Below are positions 29,229 to 38,054 of a stretch of DNA of 64,000 nt, one piece after another (the first letter of the stretch is position 1; the number at the start of each line of letters is the position of its first letter). The position numbers and the translations under genes are program-made. This DNA is from Serratia fonticola. GTDB lineage: Bacteria > Pseudomonadota > Gammaproteobacteria > Enterobacterales > Enterobacteriaceae. Location of the stretch: NCBI RefSeq assembly GCF_006715025.1, contig NZ_VFMK01000001.1, positions 372,001 through 436,000 on the forward strand, written 5' to 3'. Below the pieces are notes generated by a model that saw only the letters and a list, made by a program, of their open reading frames with translations, was not told the DNA's origin and did not search any database.

Positions 29229-31052
29229 GTGATCGAAAATTTGCGTAACATCGCCATTATTGCCCACGTTGACCATGGTAAAACCACCCTGGTTGACAAG
29301 CTGCTGCAACAATCCGGTACCTTCGGAGAGCGTGCGGAAGCCACTGAACGTGTAATGGACTCCAACGATTTGGAGAAAGAGCGTGGGATTACCATCCTCG
29401 CAAAAAACACCGCCATTAATTGGAAAGACTACCGCATCAACATCGTAGATACCCCAGGACACGCCGACTTCGGCGGCGAGGTAGAGCGTGTGATGTCAAT
29501 GGTTGACTCGGTGCTGCTGGTTGTGGATGCAATGGATGGCCCAATGCCGCAAACCCGTTTCGTGACCAAGAAAGCGTTCGCTAATGGTCTGAAACCGATC
29601 GTTGTAATCAACAAGGTTGACCGCCCTGGCGCGCGTCCTGACTGGGTTGTTGATCAGGTCTTTGACCTGTTCGTTAACCTGGACGCTTCTGACGAACAAC
29701 TCGATTTCCCTATCATCTATGCATCAGCACTGATGGGTATCGCGGGTACCGACCATAACGATATGGCCGAAGACATGACCCCGCTGTATCAGGCGATCGT
29801 TGACCACGTATCTGCACCGAAAGTTGAGCTGGATGCCCCATTCCAGATGCAAATCTCTCAGCTGGACTACAACAACTACGTTGGCGTCATCGGTATCGGC
29901 CGCATCAAACGCGGTAAAGTGAAGCCTAACCAGCAAGTTACCATCATCGATAGCGAAGGTAAGACCCGTAACGGTAAAGTCGGTAAAGTGCTGACCCACA
30001 TGGGGCTGGAACGTATCGAAGCCACCGTTGCTGAAGCGGGTGACATCATCGCCATCACCGGTCTGGGCGAACTGAACATCTCTGACACCATTTGTGATGT
30101 GAACGCGGTAGAAGCGTTGCCAGCACTGTCTGTTGATGAGCCAACCGTAAGCATGTTCTTTAACGTCAACACCTCTCCGTTCTGTGGTAAAGAAGGCAAG
30201 TACGTGACTTCACGTCAGATCCTTGAGCGCCTGAACAAAGAGCTGGTACACAACGTTGCGCTGCGTGTTGAAGAAACTGAAGATGCTGACGCATTCCGTG
30301 TTTCAGGCCGTGGTGAACTTCACCTGTCTGTTCTGATCGAGAACATGCGTCGTGAAGGCTTCGAACTGGCGGTTTCCCGTCCGAAAGTTATCTTCCGTGA
30401 AATTGATGGCCGCAAACAAGAGCCGTTCGAAAACGTCACGCTGGATATCGAAGAGCAGCATCAGGGTTCTGTGATGCAGGCGATGGGTGAGCGTAAAGCC
30501 GACCTGAAAAACATGGATCCAGATGGTAAAGGCCGTGTGCGTCTTGACTATGTGGTGCCAAGCCGTGGTCTGATTGGGTTCCGTAACGAATTCATGACGA
30601 TGACCTCCGGTACCGGTCTGTTGTACTCCACCTTCAGCCACTACGACGATGTGCGTCCAGGTGAAGTGGGTCAGCGCCAGAACGGCGTACTGATCTCTAA
30701 CGGTCAGGGTAAAGCGGTTGCGTTCGCGCTGTTCGGTCTGCAAGATCGCGGCAAGCTGTTCCTCGGCCACGGTGCTGAAGTGTATGAAGGCCAGATCATC
30801 GGTATTCACTCACGCTCCAACGACCTGACAGTAAACTGCCTGACCGGTAAAAAACTGACCAACATGCGTGCTTCTGGTACAGACGAAGCCACGACCCTGG
30901 TTCCGGCCATCAAAATGTCTCTGGAGCAGGCTCTGGAATTCATCGATGATGACGAACTGGTCGAAGTCACGCCAACCTCGATCCGTATCCGTAAGCGTCA
31001 CCTGACGGAAAACGATCGTAAGCGTGCCAACCGCGGTCCTAAAGAAGCTTAA
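29229..31052 (+). CDS. typA: translational GTPase TypA/BipA
   Basis: This ribosome-associated EF-G-like GTPase is important for 50S assembly at low temperature and for stress and virulence traits. The 607 residues begin at a GTG codon, as translation from it gives the conserved IENLRNIAIIAHVDHGKTTL. G motifs are AHVDHGKT (12-19), RGITI, DTPGHADFGGEV, NKVDRP and SAL. The C-terminal BipA-specific domain (LFLGHGAEVYEGQIIGIHSR) is intact. A possible -10 TACAAT lies at 29191-29196. It is transcribed divergently from glnA; the shared 363-base gap holds the glnA control region. Confidence 0.98.
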   Translation: MIENLRNIAIIAHVDHGKTTLVDKLLQQSGTFGERAEATERVMDSNDLEKERGITILAKNTAINWKDYRINIVDTPGHADFGGEVERVMSMVDSVLLVVDAMDGPMPQTRFVTKKAFANGLKPIVVINKVDRPGARPDWVVDQVFDLFVNLDASDEQLDFPIIYASALMGIAGTDHNDMAEDMTPLYQAIVDHVSAPKVELDAPFQMQISQLDYNNYVGVIGIGRIKRGKVKPNQQVTIIDSEGKTRNGKVGKVLTHMGLERIEATVAEAGDIIAITGLGELNISDTICDVNAVEALPALSVDEPTVSMFFNVNTSPFCGKEGKYVTSRQILERLNKELVHNVALRVEETEDADAFRVSGRGELHLSVLIENMRREGFELAVSRPKVIFREIDGRKQEPFENVTLDIEEQHQGSVMQAMGERKADLKNMDPDGKGRVRLDYVVPSRGLIGFRNEFMTMTSGTGLLYSTFSHYDDVRPGEVGQRQNGVLISNGQGKAVAFALFGLQDRGKLFLGHGAEVYEGQIIGIHSRSNDLTVNCLTGKKLTNMRASGTDEATTLVPAIKMSLEQALEFIDDDELVEVTPTSIRIRKRHLTENDRKRANRGPKEA

Positions 31053-31077
31053 TCAGCCGATTTAATCCGCAATGCTT

Positions 31078-31106
31078 AGGGCGTGTCACAGCGCCCTGAG
31101 TTTTTT
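31078..31106 (+). terminator. typA terminator
   Basis: AGGGCG / CGCCCT stem with an eight-base loop followed by GAG and TTTTTT, 25 bases after the typA stop. Confidence 0.8.
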
Positions 31107-31218
31107 CCTCTGCCTTTCCCCGTTTCTACGGCGCGCCATGCGCTTTTCGCTTTCCTTACTGTTCAGCCTCATCTTTTCCCGATACAGTGAAATCTCACTG
31201 GCCCATAAGGAGAGGACT

Positions 31219-31809
31219 ATGCTGTATATCTTTGATTTAGGTAATGTGATCGTCGATATCGATTTCAAACGTGTACTCGGTGTGTGGAGCAACCTAAGTG
31301 GTACACCACTGGCGATGTTGTCCGATCGCTTTAGCATGGGCGAGGCCTTCCAACAGCACGAGCGCGGTGAGATCAGCGACGAGGCGTTTGCGGAAAAACT
31401 CTGTGATGAGATGGGAATTGCGCTCAGTTTCGAGCAGTTTGCCACTGGTTGGCAGGCGGTATTTGTTGCCCTGCGTCCGGAAGTGATCGATATCATGCAT
31501 CGCCTGCGCGGTGAGGGACATCGTGTCGTGGTGTTATCAAACACCAACCGTCTGCACTGTAATTACTGGCCTCAGCATTACCCACAGGTGGCTGAAGCGG
31601 CCGATCATATGTACCTCTCGCAAGATATCGGCATGCGCAAACCCGATGCCAATATTTACCAGCATGTGCTGAACGCGGAAAATACTCCGGCAGAGCAGGC
31701 AGTATTTTTTGACGATGTGGCGGCTAATGTAGAAGCGGCACAAGCGCTGGGGATCAAAGCGGTACATGTCACCGATCGTCAGGTAGTTCCGGCTTATTTT
31801 GCTCAATGA
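31219..31809 (+). CDS. yihX: alpha-D-glucose-1-phosphate phosphatase YihX
   Basis: This HAD-superfamily hydrolase dephosphorylates glucose 1-phosphate, releasing glucose from glycogen breakdown products in E. coli. From the ATG at 31219 it has 196 residues, close to the 199 of E. coli. HAD motif I is FDLGNVIVD (nucleophile Asp6), motif II VVLSNTNR, motif III the lysine in MRKPDANIY, and motif IV FFDDVAAN. An AGGAGAGG ribosome-binding site supports this start; a longer frame from 31072 overlaps the typA terminator and is rejected. An ERIC element follows the gene. Confidence 0.95.
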   Translation: MLYIFDLGNVIVDIDFKRVLGVWSNLSGTPLAMLSDRFSMGEAFQQHERGEISDEAFAEKLCDEMGIALSFEQFATGWQAVFVALRPEVIDIMHRLRGEGHRVVVLSNTNRLHCNYWPQHYPQVAEAADHMYLSQDIGMRKPDANIYQHVLNAENTPAEQAVFFDDVAANVEAAQALGIKAVHVTDRQVVPAYFAQ

Positions 31810-31831
31810 TCACCGTACGTTAAGCTTAAGG

Positions 31832-32007
31832 CGTACCCGTCGTCTTTCGAGCTGCAGCGTTGTTACCTTGTACTATCACACCCAGTCACTTACGAAAAGT
31901 AAGCTCCTGGGGATGAGATAGCTTGTCGCGCTGTGCTGTACTGGGATGTACAAATGCTGCGAGCGCATGGACGCGCAAGAGCGGCCAACTCGAAATCCAT
32001 AGGGTAA
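31832..32007 (-). repeat. ERIC element with about 50 bp of extra internal sequence
   Basis: The ends (GTACCCGTCG and CCATAGGGTA) and the core CAGTCACTTACGAAAAGTAAGC identify an ERIC copy. At about 176 bases it is longer than the standard 127. The extra stretch (about 31930-31980) has its own short dyad around CTGTACTGGGATGTAC. It ends 25 bases before the rbn start codon. Confidence 0.8.
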
Positions 32008-32032
32008 AGACTGACATAAGAGGATTGAAGAT

Positions 32033-32926
32033 ATGTCGTTTTTCCGCCGTAAGAAGCTGCCATCGTCGATAAAACCTGGAATTACCTTTGGACGATTGTT
32101 GATTAAACGTATTGATGATGATGGCCTGACCATGTTGGCGGGCCATCTGGCATACGTTTCACTGCTTTCGCTGGTGCCGCTGATTACCGTGGTATTTGCG
32201 TTGTTTGCAGTCTTTCCCATGTTCGCCGACATCAGTGTTCAGCTGAAAAGCTTTATTTTCTCTAATTTTATGCCTGCTGCCGGTAACGTGATCCAACGTT
32301 ACCTGGAACAGTTTGTGGCCAACTCCAACAAGATGACGGCCGTGGGGATCTGCGGTCTGATTGTCACCGCGCTGCTGCTGATATCCTCGGTGGATACGGT
32401 ATTGAACACCATTTGGCGCAGCAAGAATAAACGGCCGATCGTGTTTTCCTTTGCTGTTTACTGGATGGTGCTGACCTTGGGCCCGCTGTTGGTCGGTGCC
32501 AGTATGGCGATCAGTTCTTACTTGCTCTCGCTGAACTGGCTAACGCAAACCGGTGTTAACAGCCTGATAGACCAAATCTTGCGTATTTTTCCGTTGCTGC
32601 TGTCATGGGTTTCCTTCTGGCTGTTATACAGCGTTGTGCCCACGGTACGTGTACCACCGAAGGATGCATTAGTTGGGGCATTGGTGGCGGGTGTGCTGTT
32701 TGAACTGGGCAAGAAGGGGTTTGCGCTGTATGTCACCATGTTCCCGTCATATCAGCTGATCTATGGCGTATTGGCGGTGATACCGATTTTATTCCTGTGG
32801 GTCTATTGGAGCTGGTGTATCGTATTACTCGGTGCTGAAATTACCGCCACTCTGGGGGAGTATCGTCTTTATCGGCAGCAAAAAGCAGAACAACAGCAAC
32901 AACAGGAGCAAGAAGGGTCTTTATGA
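32033..32926 (+). CDS. yihY: YihY/BrkB-family inner-membrane protein
   Basis: This integral membrane protein of 297 residues has about six hydrophobic helices (for example GLTMLAGHLAYVSLLSLVPL and FSFAVYWMVLTLGPLLVGA). It belongs to the BrkB family, named for serum resistance in Bordetella. The E. coli homologue YihY was once misassigned as RNase BN (rbn), and that activity is now assigned elsewhere. Its real role is unclear. The cytoplasmic C-terminus is glutamine-rich. Its stop overlaps the dtd start (ATGA), so the two are translationally coupled. The upstream region is largely an ERIC repeat, which may affect its mRNA. Confidence 0.93.
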   Translation: MSFFRRKKLPSSIKPGITFGRLLIKRIDDDGLTMLAGHLAYVSLLSLVPLITVVFALFAVFPMFADISVQLKSFIFSNFMPAAGNVIQRYLEQFVANSNKMTAVGICGLIVTALLLISSVDTVLNTIWRSKNKRPIVFSFAVYWMVLTLGPLLVGASMAISSYLLSLNWLTQTGVNSLIDQILRIFPLLLSWVSFWLLYSVVPTVRVPPKDALVGALVAGVLFELGKKGFALYVTMFPSYQLIYGVLAVIPILFLWVYWSWCIVLLGAEITATLGEYRLYRQQKAEQQQQQEQEGSL

Positions 32927-33360
32927 TTGCGTTAATTCAACGGGTGTTAAATGCCAGCGTCACGGTGGAAGGCGAGATGGTAGGCAAAATTGGCCCGGGT
33001 TTGTTAGTGTTATTAGGTGTCGAGCAAGATGACAATGAACAGAAAGCCGAACGATTGTGTGAGCGAGTACTAGGATACCGTATCTTCGGCGATGAGAATG
33101 ACAAGATGAACCTGAACGTCCAGCAGGCCGGTGGCAGCCTGCTGGTGGTGTCACAGTTCACCCTGGTGGCGGATACCCAAAAAGGCATGCGCCCGAGCTT
33201 TTCACGCGGGGCAGCGCCGAGCGAAGCCGATCGATTGTATCGTTATTTTGTTGGTCTGTGTCGTGAACGCGGTATTGAAACCCAGACCGGTGAGTTTGCT
33301 GCCGATATGAAGGTGGCGTTGGTGAACGATGGGCCAGTGACGTTCTGGCTACAAGTTTAG
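32923..33360 (+). CDS. dtd: D-aminoacyl-tRNA deacylase
   Basis: This hydrolyses D-aminoacyl-tRNAs (for example D-Tyr-tRNA) and glycyl-tRNA(Ala), keeping D-residues and mischarged glycine out of proteins. The 145 residues match the family exactly. Motifs are SQFTLVADTQKGMRPSF and, near the C-terminus, NDGPVTFWL with the invariant Gly-Pro dipeptide of the active site. It overlaps the yihY stop by four bases. fabY follows after a palindromic repeat of about 116 bases. Confidence 0.97.
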   Translation: MIALIQRVLNASVTVEGEMVGKIGPGLLVLLGVEQDDNEQKAERLCERVLGYRIFGDENDKMNLNVQQAGGSLLVVSQFTLVADTQKGMRPSFSRGAAPSEADRLYRYFVGLCRERGIETQTGEFAADMKVALVNDGPVTFWLQV

Positions 33361-33367
33361 GAATCAC

Positions 33368-33483
33368 TCAATAGGCTATCTTACTTTGCCATTTTTGGCC
33401 TGGACAACGCTCGGCTTCCTTACGTACTGCGTGCGCTTAGGGGCCAGTGCATTGTCCAAGCCTAAACTGGCTATGCCTATTGA
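33368..33483. repeat. MITE-like palindromic repeat, copy A
   Basis: Perfect nine-base terminal inverted repeats TCAATAGGC / GCCTATTGA enclose a long imperfect palindrome with CCATTTTTGGCCTGG near one end and CTTACGTACTGCGTGCG in the centre. It is similar in sequence to copy B at 39270-39408. It fills the dtd-fabY gap and has no coding capacity. Confidence 0.78.
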
Positions 33484-33522
33484 ATGGTTCCGCAGGTAAC
33501 ATGATTTTGAGAGAAGGTGCCT

Positions 33523-34476
33523 ATGTATCACCTACGAGTACCCGTTACAGAGCAAGAACTGAAAGAGTATTACCAGTTTCGCTGGGAGATGCTGCGCAAG
33601 CCTTTGCACCAGCCGGTGGGGTCGGAGAAGGATGCCTACGACGCCATGGCACACCATCAAATGGTGGTGGATGAGAATGGTCGTATTGTGGCGATAGGTC
33701 GCCTGTATATCAATGCTGATAACGAAGCTGCTATCCGCTTCCTAGCGGTTGATCCTACGGTGCAGGACAAGGGCCTGGGGACGTTGGTTGCGATGACCCT
33801 GGAGTCGGTCGCGCGTCAGGAAGGAGTGAAGCGGGTGGTCTGTAGTGCGCGTGAGGATGCGGTGGATTTCTTCGCCAAGCTGGGGTTCATCAACCAGGGT
33901 GAAATCACCGCGCCACAAACGACGCCAATCCGCCATTACCTGATGATTAAGCCGGTGGCCACGTTGGACGATATTCTGCATCGCCCCGATTGGTGCGGGC
34001 AGTTACAGCAAGCCTGGTATGAGCATATCCCGCTCAGCGAAAAAATGGGGGTACGCATCAGCCAGTATACCGGCCAACGTTTTGTGACCACCATGCCGGA
34101 GGTTGGCAACCAGAACCCGCATCATACGCTGTTTGCAGGGAGCCTGTTCTCGCTGGCGACGTTAACCGCCTGGGGGCTGATCTGGCTGCTGCTGCGCGAG
34201 CGTCATCTTGGTGGAACGATTATTCTGGCAGACGCCCATATTCGTTACAGCAAGCCCATCACTGGCCGGCCGCGAGCGGTGGCCGATCTCAGCTCACTCA
34301 GCGGCGATCTTGCCCGCTTGGCGCGTGGCCGCCGGGCAAGGGTGCAGGCAGAGGTGTATCTGTTCGGTGACGATGATAAAGGCGCGGTGTTTGAGGGGAC
34401 CTATATGGTGTTGCCTGCCGAGCCGGATGAGCCGCTGGACAAGGGAGGCTCGGAGGCGATACCGGAGTCAGAGTGA
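33523..34476 (+). CDS. fabY: FabY/YiiD: GNAT plus thioesterase-fold protein in fatty acid initiation
   Basis: This two-domain protein has an N-terminal GNAT acyltransferase-like domain (AVDPTVQDKGLGTLVAMTLE, about residues 1-150) and a C-terminal YiiD hotdog domain (NQNPHHTLFAGSLFSLATLT). The E. coli homologue (YiiD, FabY/MadA) supplies an alternative entry to fatty acid synthesis through malonyl-ACP decarboxylation. The start is put at the ATG 33523 with AGAAGG five bases before it; a GTG at 33517 would add two residues. It has 317 residues, slightly fewer than E. coli. It follows dtd in the same direction and ends at a terminator. Confidence 0.92.
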   Translation: MYHLRVPVTEQELKEYYQFRWEMLRKPLHQPVGSEKDAYDAMAHHQMVVDENGRIVAIGRLYINADNEAAIRFLAVDPTVQDKGLGTLVAMTLESVARQEGVKRVVCSAREDAVDFFAKLGFINQGEITAPQTTPIRHYLMIKPVATLDDILHRPDWCGQLQQAWYEHIPLSEKMGVRISQYTGQRFVTTMPEVGNQNPHHTLFAGSLFSLATLTAWGLIWLLLRERHLGGTIILADAHIRYSKPITGRPRAVADLSSLSGDLARLARGRRARVQAEVYLFGDDDKGAVFEGTYMVLPAEPDEPLDKGGSEAIPESE

Positions 34477-34500
34477 CCATCAGGGACGCTAAGGATATGA

Positions 34501-34524
34501 GGCCCGGCATTGCCGGGCCCTTTT
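34501..34524 (+). terminator. fabY terminator
   Basis: GGCCCGGCA / TGCCGGGCC stem with a one-base centre followed by CTTTT, 25 bases after fabY. Confidence 0.85.
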
Positions 34525-34526
34525 CG

Positions 34527-36191
34527 TTATGGCAACTGCTGTTCCAGCGTTTGTCCTTCTTTGCTGGTGGCTTGCAAATGGCCCTGTAGGGACGCTTTGA
34601 ATGGCCCGTCGCCGTTGAGTAACCCTTTCAGTTGAAGCTGCAGGTTACCGTCGCCTTCCAACGGAATGTGCTGCCATCCCCATTGCTGCAAGGTATTCAA
34701 GGGGACCGAGCGACCGCTGAAGGCGAGTGTAAATGGCTTGCCGGGCAGCTGGTTGATGTTCACCTTGGCATCCAATAGGCCATCCGGCATAAAGGCGCTC
34801 AGTTCGGTGACATTAATCTGCTGGGCATCGGCATCCAGCGCCATAGAAGGGCGGCGCACATCGACCTTATTGAAGGTGGCATCGCTACCGTTCAGTTTCA
34901 GTGAACCAGACCATATTCCCCACTGATGATTGTTCGCCAGTAGCAGATTGCTGCCGTAGCCGTCCAGCGCCGTGATTTGGAACGGGAAGTCTGGGTTGAT
35001 GTCGATAATCAGGTTACGGTTGGTGGTCACCTTGCCAACATATACCTCGGCCAGCCAGCTTGGCAGCGGTTGCAGCCACAGTGTGCGCCAGTTGATGGGT
35101 AACGTATATTCCAGCGCAGCAACCGCCACTTCATCCAGTTGCAAACGTTTATTGGCCCGTAGCCAGTTGCCCGAGGTTCGTAACAATCCGCCCTCCCAAC
35201 GGGCGGTAAATTGCCCAATGGCAATACCGGCAGGGGAGAGTTGCATATTCATGATCGGGTCGATTAAATGGAAATTACCATTAATGAGATCGTCCGCGTT
35301 AAAGTTGAGCGATCCATCCTGGCTGTTCCAGCCACCTTGCTGAAAAGTGACATTTTGCAGCGTCAGATCGAGATCGTTAACCGCCCACGCTTTTCCTTCC
35401 AGACGCGCATCGAGAAGATCAAATCGTTTTACCGTGATCGGCGGCAATGCCGTGAAACGATCCCAAATCTGTTCCAGCGTCAACGCAGTTTGCAGGCGCA
35501 CATTACTCAGGCGTAGGCGCTCAACTAACCAACTGCCGTCGGCTGCCCGGTTGGCAACCCCAGTCAGATCCCCTTGCGCCAGCCCGGCACCAAAATCGCG
35601 CAAGATCAGTTGGTTTTGTTTGATTTCCCCTTGTACCAATACCTGTGAGGCAGGGATCCCGTTCAACACCAATACACCGGCACTGAACTGGAACTGATTA
35701 TTTTCACCGAGTAGGTGATCCGCTTTAGGTTGCCACGGGGTGATACCGGCATTCACTTTCTGGGCATTCAATTGCCAAGTATCATCATTGGATTGCAGTG
35801 CCATGTTGCTCAGTTGCAGCACATCGGCCTGGATTGGTAATGCCGTAGCCGGCTGAAGAGGGATGTTGAGGGTGCCGTCGCGCAAGGTTATGCTGTCGAA
35901 ATAGCTGGGTTCGGTGATCTGTCGCAGGCTGAATGCCAGATCGACCTGTTTGGCGGCCAAGAGCTGCGGTTGATTGGTTTGGGCAAAAGCGACCCCTTCC
36001 AGGCTTATCTGCCCAGGCTTGCTCCATGAATGAGAGATTTTCTCCACCGACAGGCGATATTCACTGTTATCACTGATCCAACGGCTCAAGGCGCCTGCGG
36101 CCCAGCGTGTTTGCCCCATAACGTAGAGCAATATCACGGCCAGAACGAGCAACAGCAGTAATGTCAGCAACAGTTTGCCGATAAATTTCAT
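34527..36191 (-). CDS. yicH: AsmA-family protein YicH
   Basis: This is a large protein with one N-terminal transmembrane helix (KFIGKLLLTLLLLLVLAVI) and a long beta-rich periplasmic domain. It belongs to the AsmA-like family, whose larger members (TamB, YhdP, YdbH) move phospholipid between membranes. YicH itself has no proven function. The 554 residues are close to the 569 of E. coli; the C-terminal tail is shorter. Conserved patches include NPDFPFQITALDGYGSNL and LQQWGWQHIPLEGDGN. It is transcribed toward fabY and follows xanP, in an order also seen in E. coli. Confidence 0.93.
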   Translation of the reverse strand: MKFIGKLLLTLLLLLVLAVILLYVMGQTRWAAGALSRWISDNSEYRLSVEKISHSWSKPGQISLEGVAFAQTNQPQLLAAKQVDLAFSLRQITEPSYFDSITLRDGTLNIPLQPATALPIQADVLQLSNMALQSNDDTWQLNAQKVNAGITPWQPKADHLLGENNQFQFSAGVLVLNGIPASQVLVQGEIKQNQLILRDFGAGLAQGDLTGVANRAADGSWLVERLRLSNVRLQTALTLEQIWDRFTALPPITVKRFDLLDARLEGKAWAVNDLDLTLQNVTFQQGGWNSQDGSLNFNADDLINGNFHLIDPIMNMQLSPAGIAIGQFTARWEGGLLRTSGNWLRANKRLQLDEVAVAALEYTLPINWRTLWLQPLPSWLAEVYVGKVTTNRNLIIDINPDFPFQITALDGYGSNLLLANNHQWGIWSGSLKLNGSDATFNKVDVRRPSMALDADAQQINVTELSAFMPDGLLDAKVNINQLPGKPFTLAFSGRSVPLNTLQQWGWQHIPLEGDGNLQLQLKGLLNGDGPFKASLQGHLQATSKEGQTLEQQLP

Positions 36192-36268
36192 CGTTTGAAT
36201 CCGTAGCGGTCAGAAAAGATACCCTGTTTATGCCGCAATTAGCCCGCCAGCTCAAGTGCAATAGCCTG

Positions 36269-36358
36269 TATACCCTTCATATTTTCAGCCGCAGCGGTAT
36301 TGGCTTCCCACACTTATCCCTCTAGTAAGCTCATGGGGGCAACTCAAAATCTATCATG
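36269..36358 (-). repeat. truncated ERIC element
   Basis: About 90 bases beginning TATACCCTTCATATTTTCAG, with a decayed core (CTCTAGTAAGCTCATGGGGG). It lacks a good second end. It lies between yicH and the xanP terminator. Confidence 0.65.
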
Positions 36359-36369
36359 TACAGACCATA

Positions 36370-36404
36370 AAAACGGCCGGGAGCGGTTTGCTGCCGGCCG
36401 TTTT
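36370..36404. terminator. xanP terminator
   Basis: AAAACGGCCGG / CCGGCCGTTTT, an 11-base perfect stem, T-rich on both strands and so bidirectional. It lies 19 bases past the xanP stop. Confidence 0.9.
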
Positions 36405-36423
36405 GCCACTTGGGTTGACGCGC

Positions 36424-37818
36424 TTATTTCTCTGGTGGGAACAGCAGATTCAATACAATGGCTGTGATACCACCAGCGGCGATACCGGAAGAAAGTAGCG
36501 TTTTCAGCCAGTCCGGCGCAAATTGCAGGATCAGTGGCTGCTGGGAAACCCCCATGCCGACGGCCAGCGACAGTGCCATGATCATGATCGCGCGGCGGTT
36601 CAACGTTTCACGGGAAACGATGCGCACCCCGGAGGCAGCGATGGTGCCAAACATCACAATGGTCGCCCCCCCTAACACCGGCTCAGGGATATGCTGTACA
36701 AAACCGGCAACGGCCGGGAACAACCCCAGCACGATGAGCATTAGCGCGACAACAAAGCCCACATAACGGCTGGCAACGCCTGTCAGTTGGATCACCCCGT
36801 TGTTCTGACCGAAGCAGGAATTCGGGAAAGTATTGAATACCGCAGACAGCATTGAGTTCAGGCCATTAGCCAGCACGCCGCCCTTCAGGCGTTTCATATA
36901 CAGCGGACCGCTGACCGGCTGTTCGGAAACGTCAGAGGTGGCGGTGATATCACCGATGGTTTCCAGCGACGTGACCATAAAGATCAGCATCAATGGTAGC
37001 AGCAGGTTCCAATCGAAGCCCAGACCATAATACAGCGGGGTAGGGATAGTGATGGCTGCTGTCTGGGTAGCGGGCTCGGTATCCGGCAACATACCCATTG
37101 CCCAGGCCAGCAGGTAACCCACGGCCATCGCAATGACCAAAGAAGCTACGCGCAGATAAGGGTTGCGTTGACGGTTAAGCAAAATAATGACCACCAGAAC
37201 CGCGCCAGCCAGCAACAGGTTTTTGGGGGCACCGAAAGTATGATCGTTCATGGCTGCATAGCCACCACCGATAGACGTCAGCCCTACTTGAATCAACGAC
37301 AGGCCAATGATCATCACCACAATGCCGGACACCAGTGGAGTAATAATGCGGCGTGCGAGATGCAGTACGCGTGACAGCAGGATTTCGGTGCATGAGGCGA
37401 CCATCAGGGTGCCAAACAGTGCGGCCATCATGGTTGGTACGTCGGCACCGCCGTTTTTCAACGCCAATCCGCCCATAATCAGCGGAGAAACAAAGTTGAA
37501 GCTGGTGCCTTGAATGGACAGCAAGCCTGATCCCACCGGCCCCCAGGTTTTGATTTGCAGAATAGAGGCCAGACCGGAGGCAAACAGCGACATACTGATG
37601 ATGTGCTGAGTATCCTGTGCAGGTAAACCAAGGGCCTGGCAGATCAGCAGAGCCGGGGTGATCACGGCAACAAACATCGCTAGCAGATGCTGACCCGCAG
37701 CAAACAAGGTTTGTGGTAATGGAGGACGATCTTCCAGGCGATAAATCAATTCACTGGTGCTTGTCGTGGCTGCGGATGCTTTTTGTGCAGCATCGAGCTC
37801 AGCAGATTGGATGGTCAT
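36424..37818 (-). CDS. xanP: xanthine permease XanP
   Basis: This inner-membrane proton symporter of the NCS2/NAT family takes up xanthine with high affinity. The 464 residues contain about 14 helices. The NAT signature QNNGVIQLTGVASRYVG and the SLETIGDITATSD segment of the binding site are present. It matches E. coli XanP (YicE) closely. It is divergent from gltS. A PurR-like operator lies 55 bases upstream of the start, suggesting control by purine availability. The C-terminus ends FPPEK. Confidence 0.96.
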   Translation of the reverse strand: MTIQSAELDAAQKASAATTSTSELIYRLEDRPPLPQTLFAAGQHLLAMFVAVITPALLICQALGLPAQDTQHIISMSLFASGLASILQIKTWGPVGSGLLSIQGTSFNFVSPLIMGGLALKNGGADVPTMMAALFGTLMVASCTEILLSRVLHLARRIITPLVSGIVVMIIGLSLIQVGLTSIGGGYAAMNDHTFGAPKNLLLAGAVLVVIILLNRQRNPYLRVASLVIAMAVGYLLAWAMGMLPDTEPATQTAAITIPTPLYYGLGFDWNLLLPLMLIFMVTSLETIGDITATSDVSEQPVSGPLYMKRLKGGVLANGLNSMLSAVFNTFPNSCFGQNNGVIQLTGVASRYVGFVVALMLIVLGLFPAVAGFVQHIPEPVLGGATIVMFGTIAASGVRIVSRETLNRRAIMIMALSLAVGMGVSQQPLILQFAPDWLKTLLSSGIAAGGITAIVLNLLFPPEK

Positions 37819-37872
37819 GGTGTGGCATTCCCAGAGGCGGCAAAGAAGGCATTTTAATGATCCGCTTCACAA

Positions 37873-37888
37873 AAGCAAACGGTTGCGC
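37873..37888. promoter_or_regulatory. candidate PurR operator upstream of xanP
   Basis: The minus strand reads GCGCAACCGTTTGCTT, matching 13 of 16 positions of the PurR consensus ACGCAAACGTTTGCGT, including the central CGTTTGC half. The distance to the xanP start is 55 bases. It was found by eye only. Confidence 0.5.
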
Positions 37889-38054
37889 ATTAATATTTTT
37901 AACTAAACCCCTCGCTTTAATGTCGCATTTTCGTTCATTTTTTCTTGTGTTATTAGCCGTTTTTACTTTTAATCCCGCACTCATCAAGTTAAAAAGCTAA
38001 GTGAATTTTATAACTTATAATTCTGTTGGATGTTTTTTTACACGGAGTACCTGG

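Noticed and set aside
31072..31218. A 49-residue extension of YihX
   Set aside because: It overlaps the typA terminator, while the ATG at 31219 has a strong ribosome-binding site and the conserved start.
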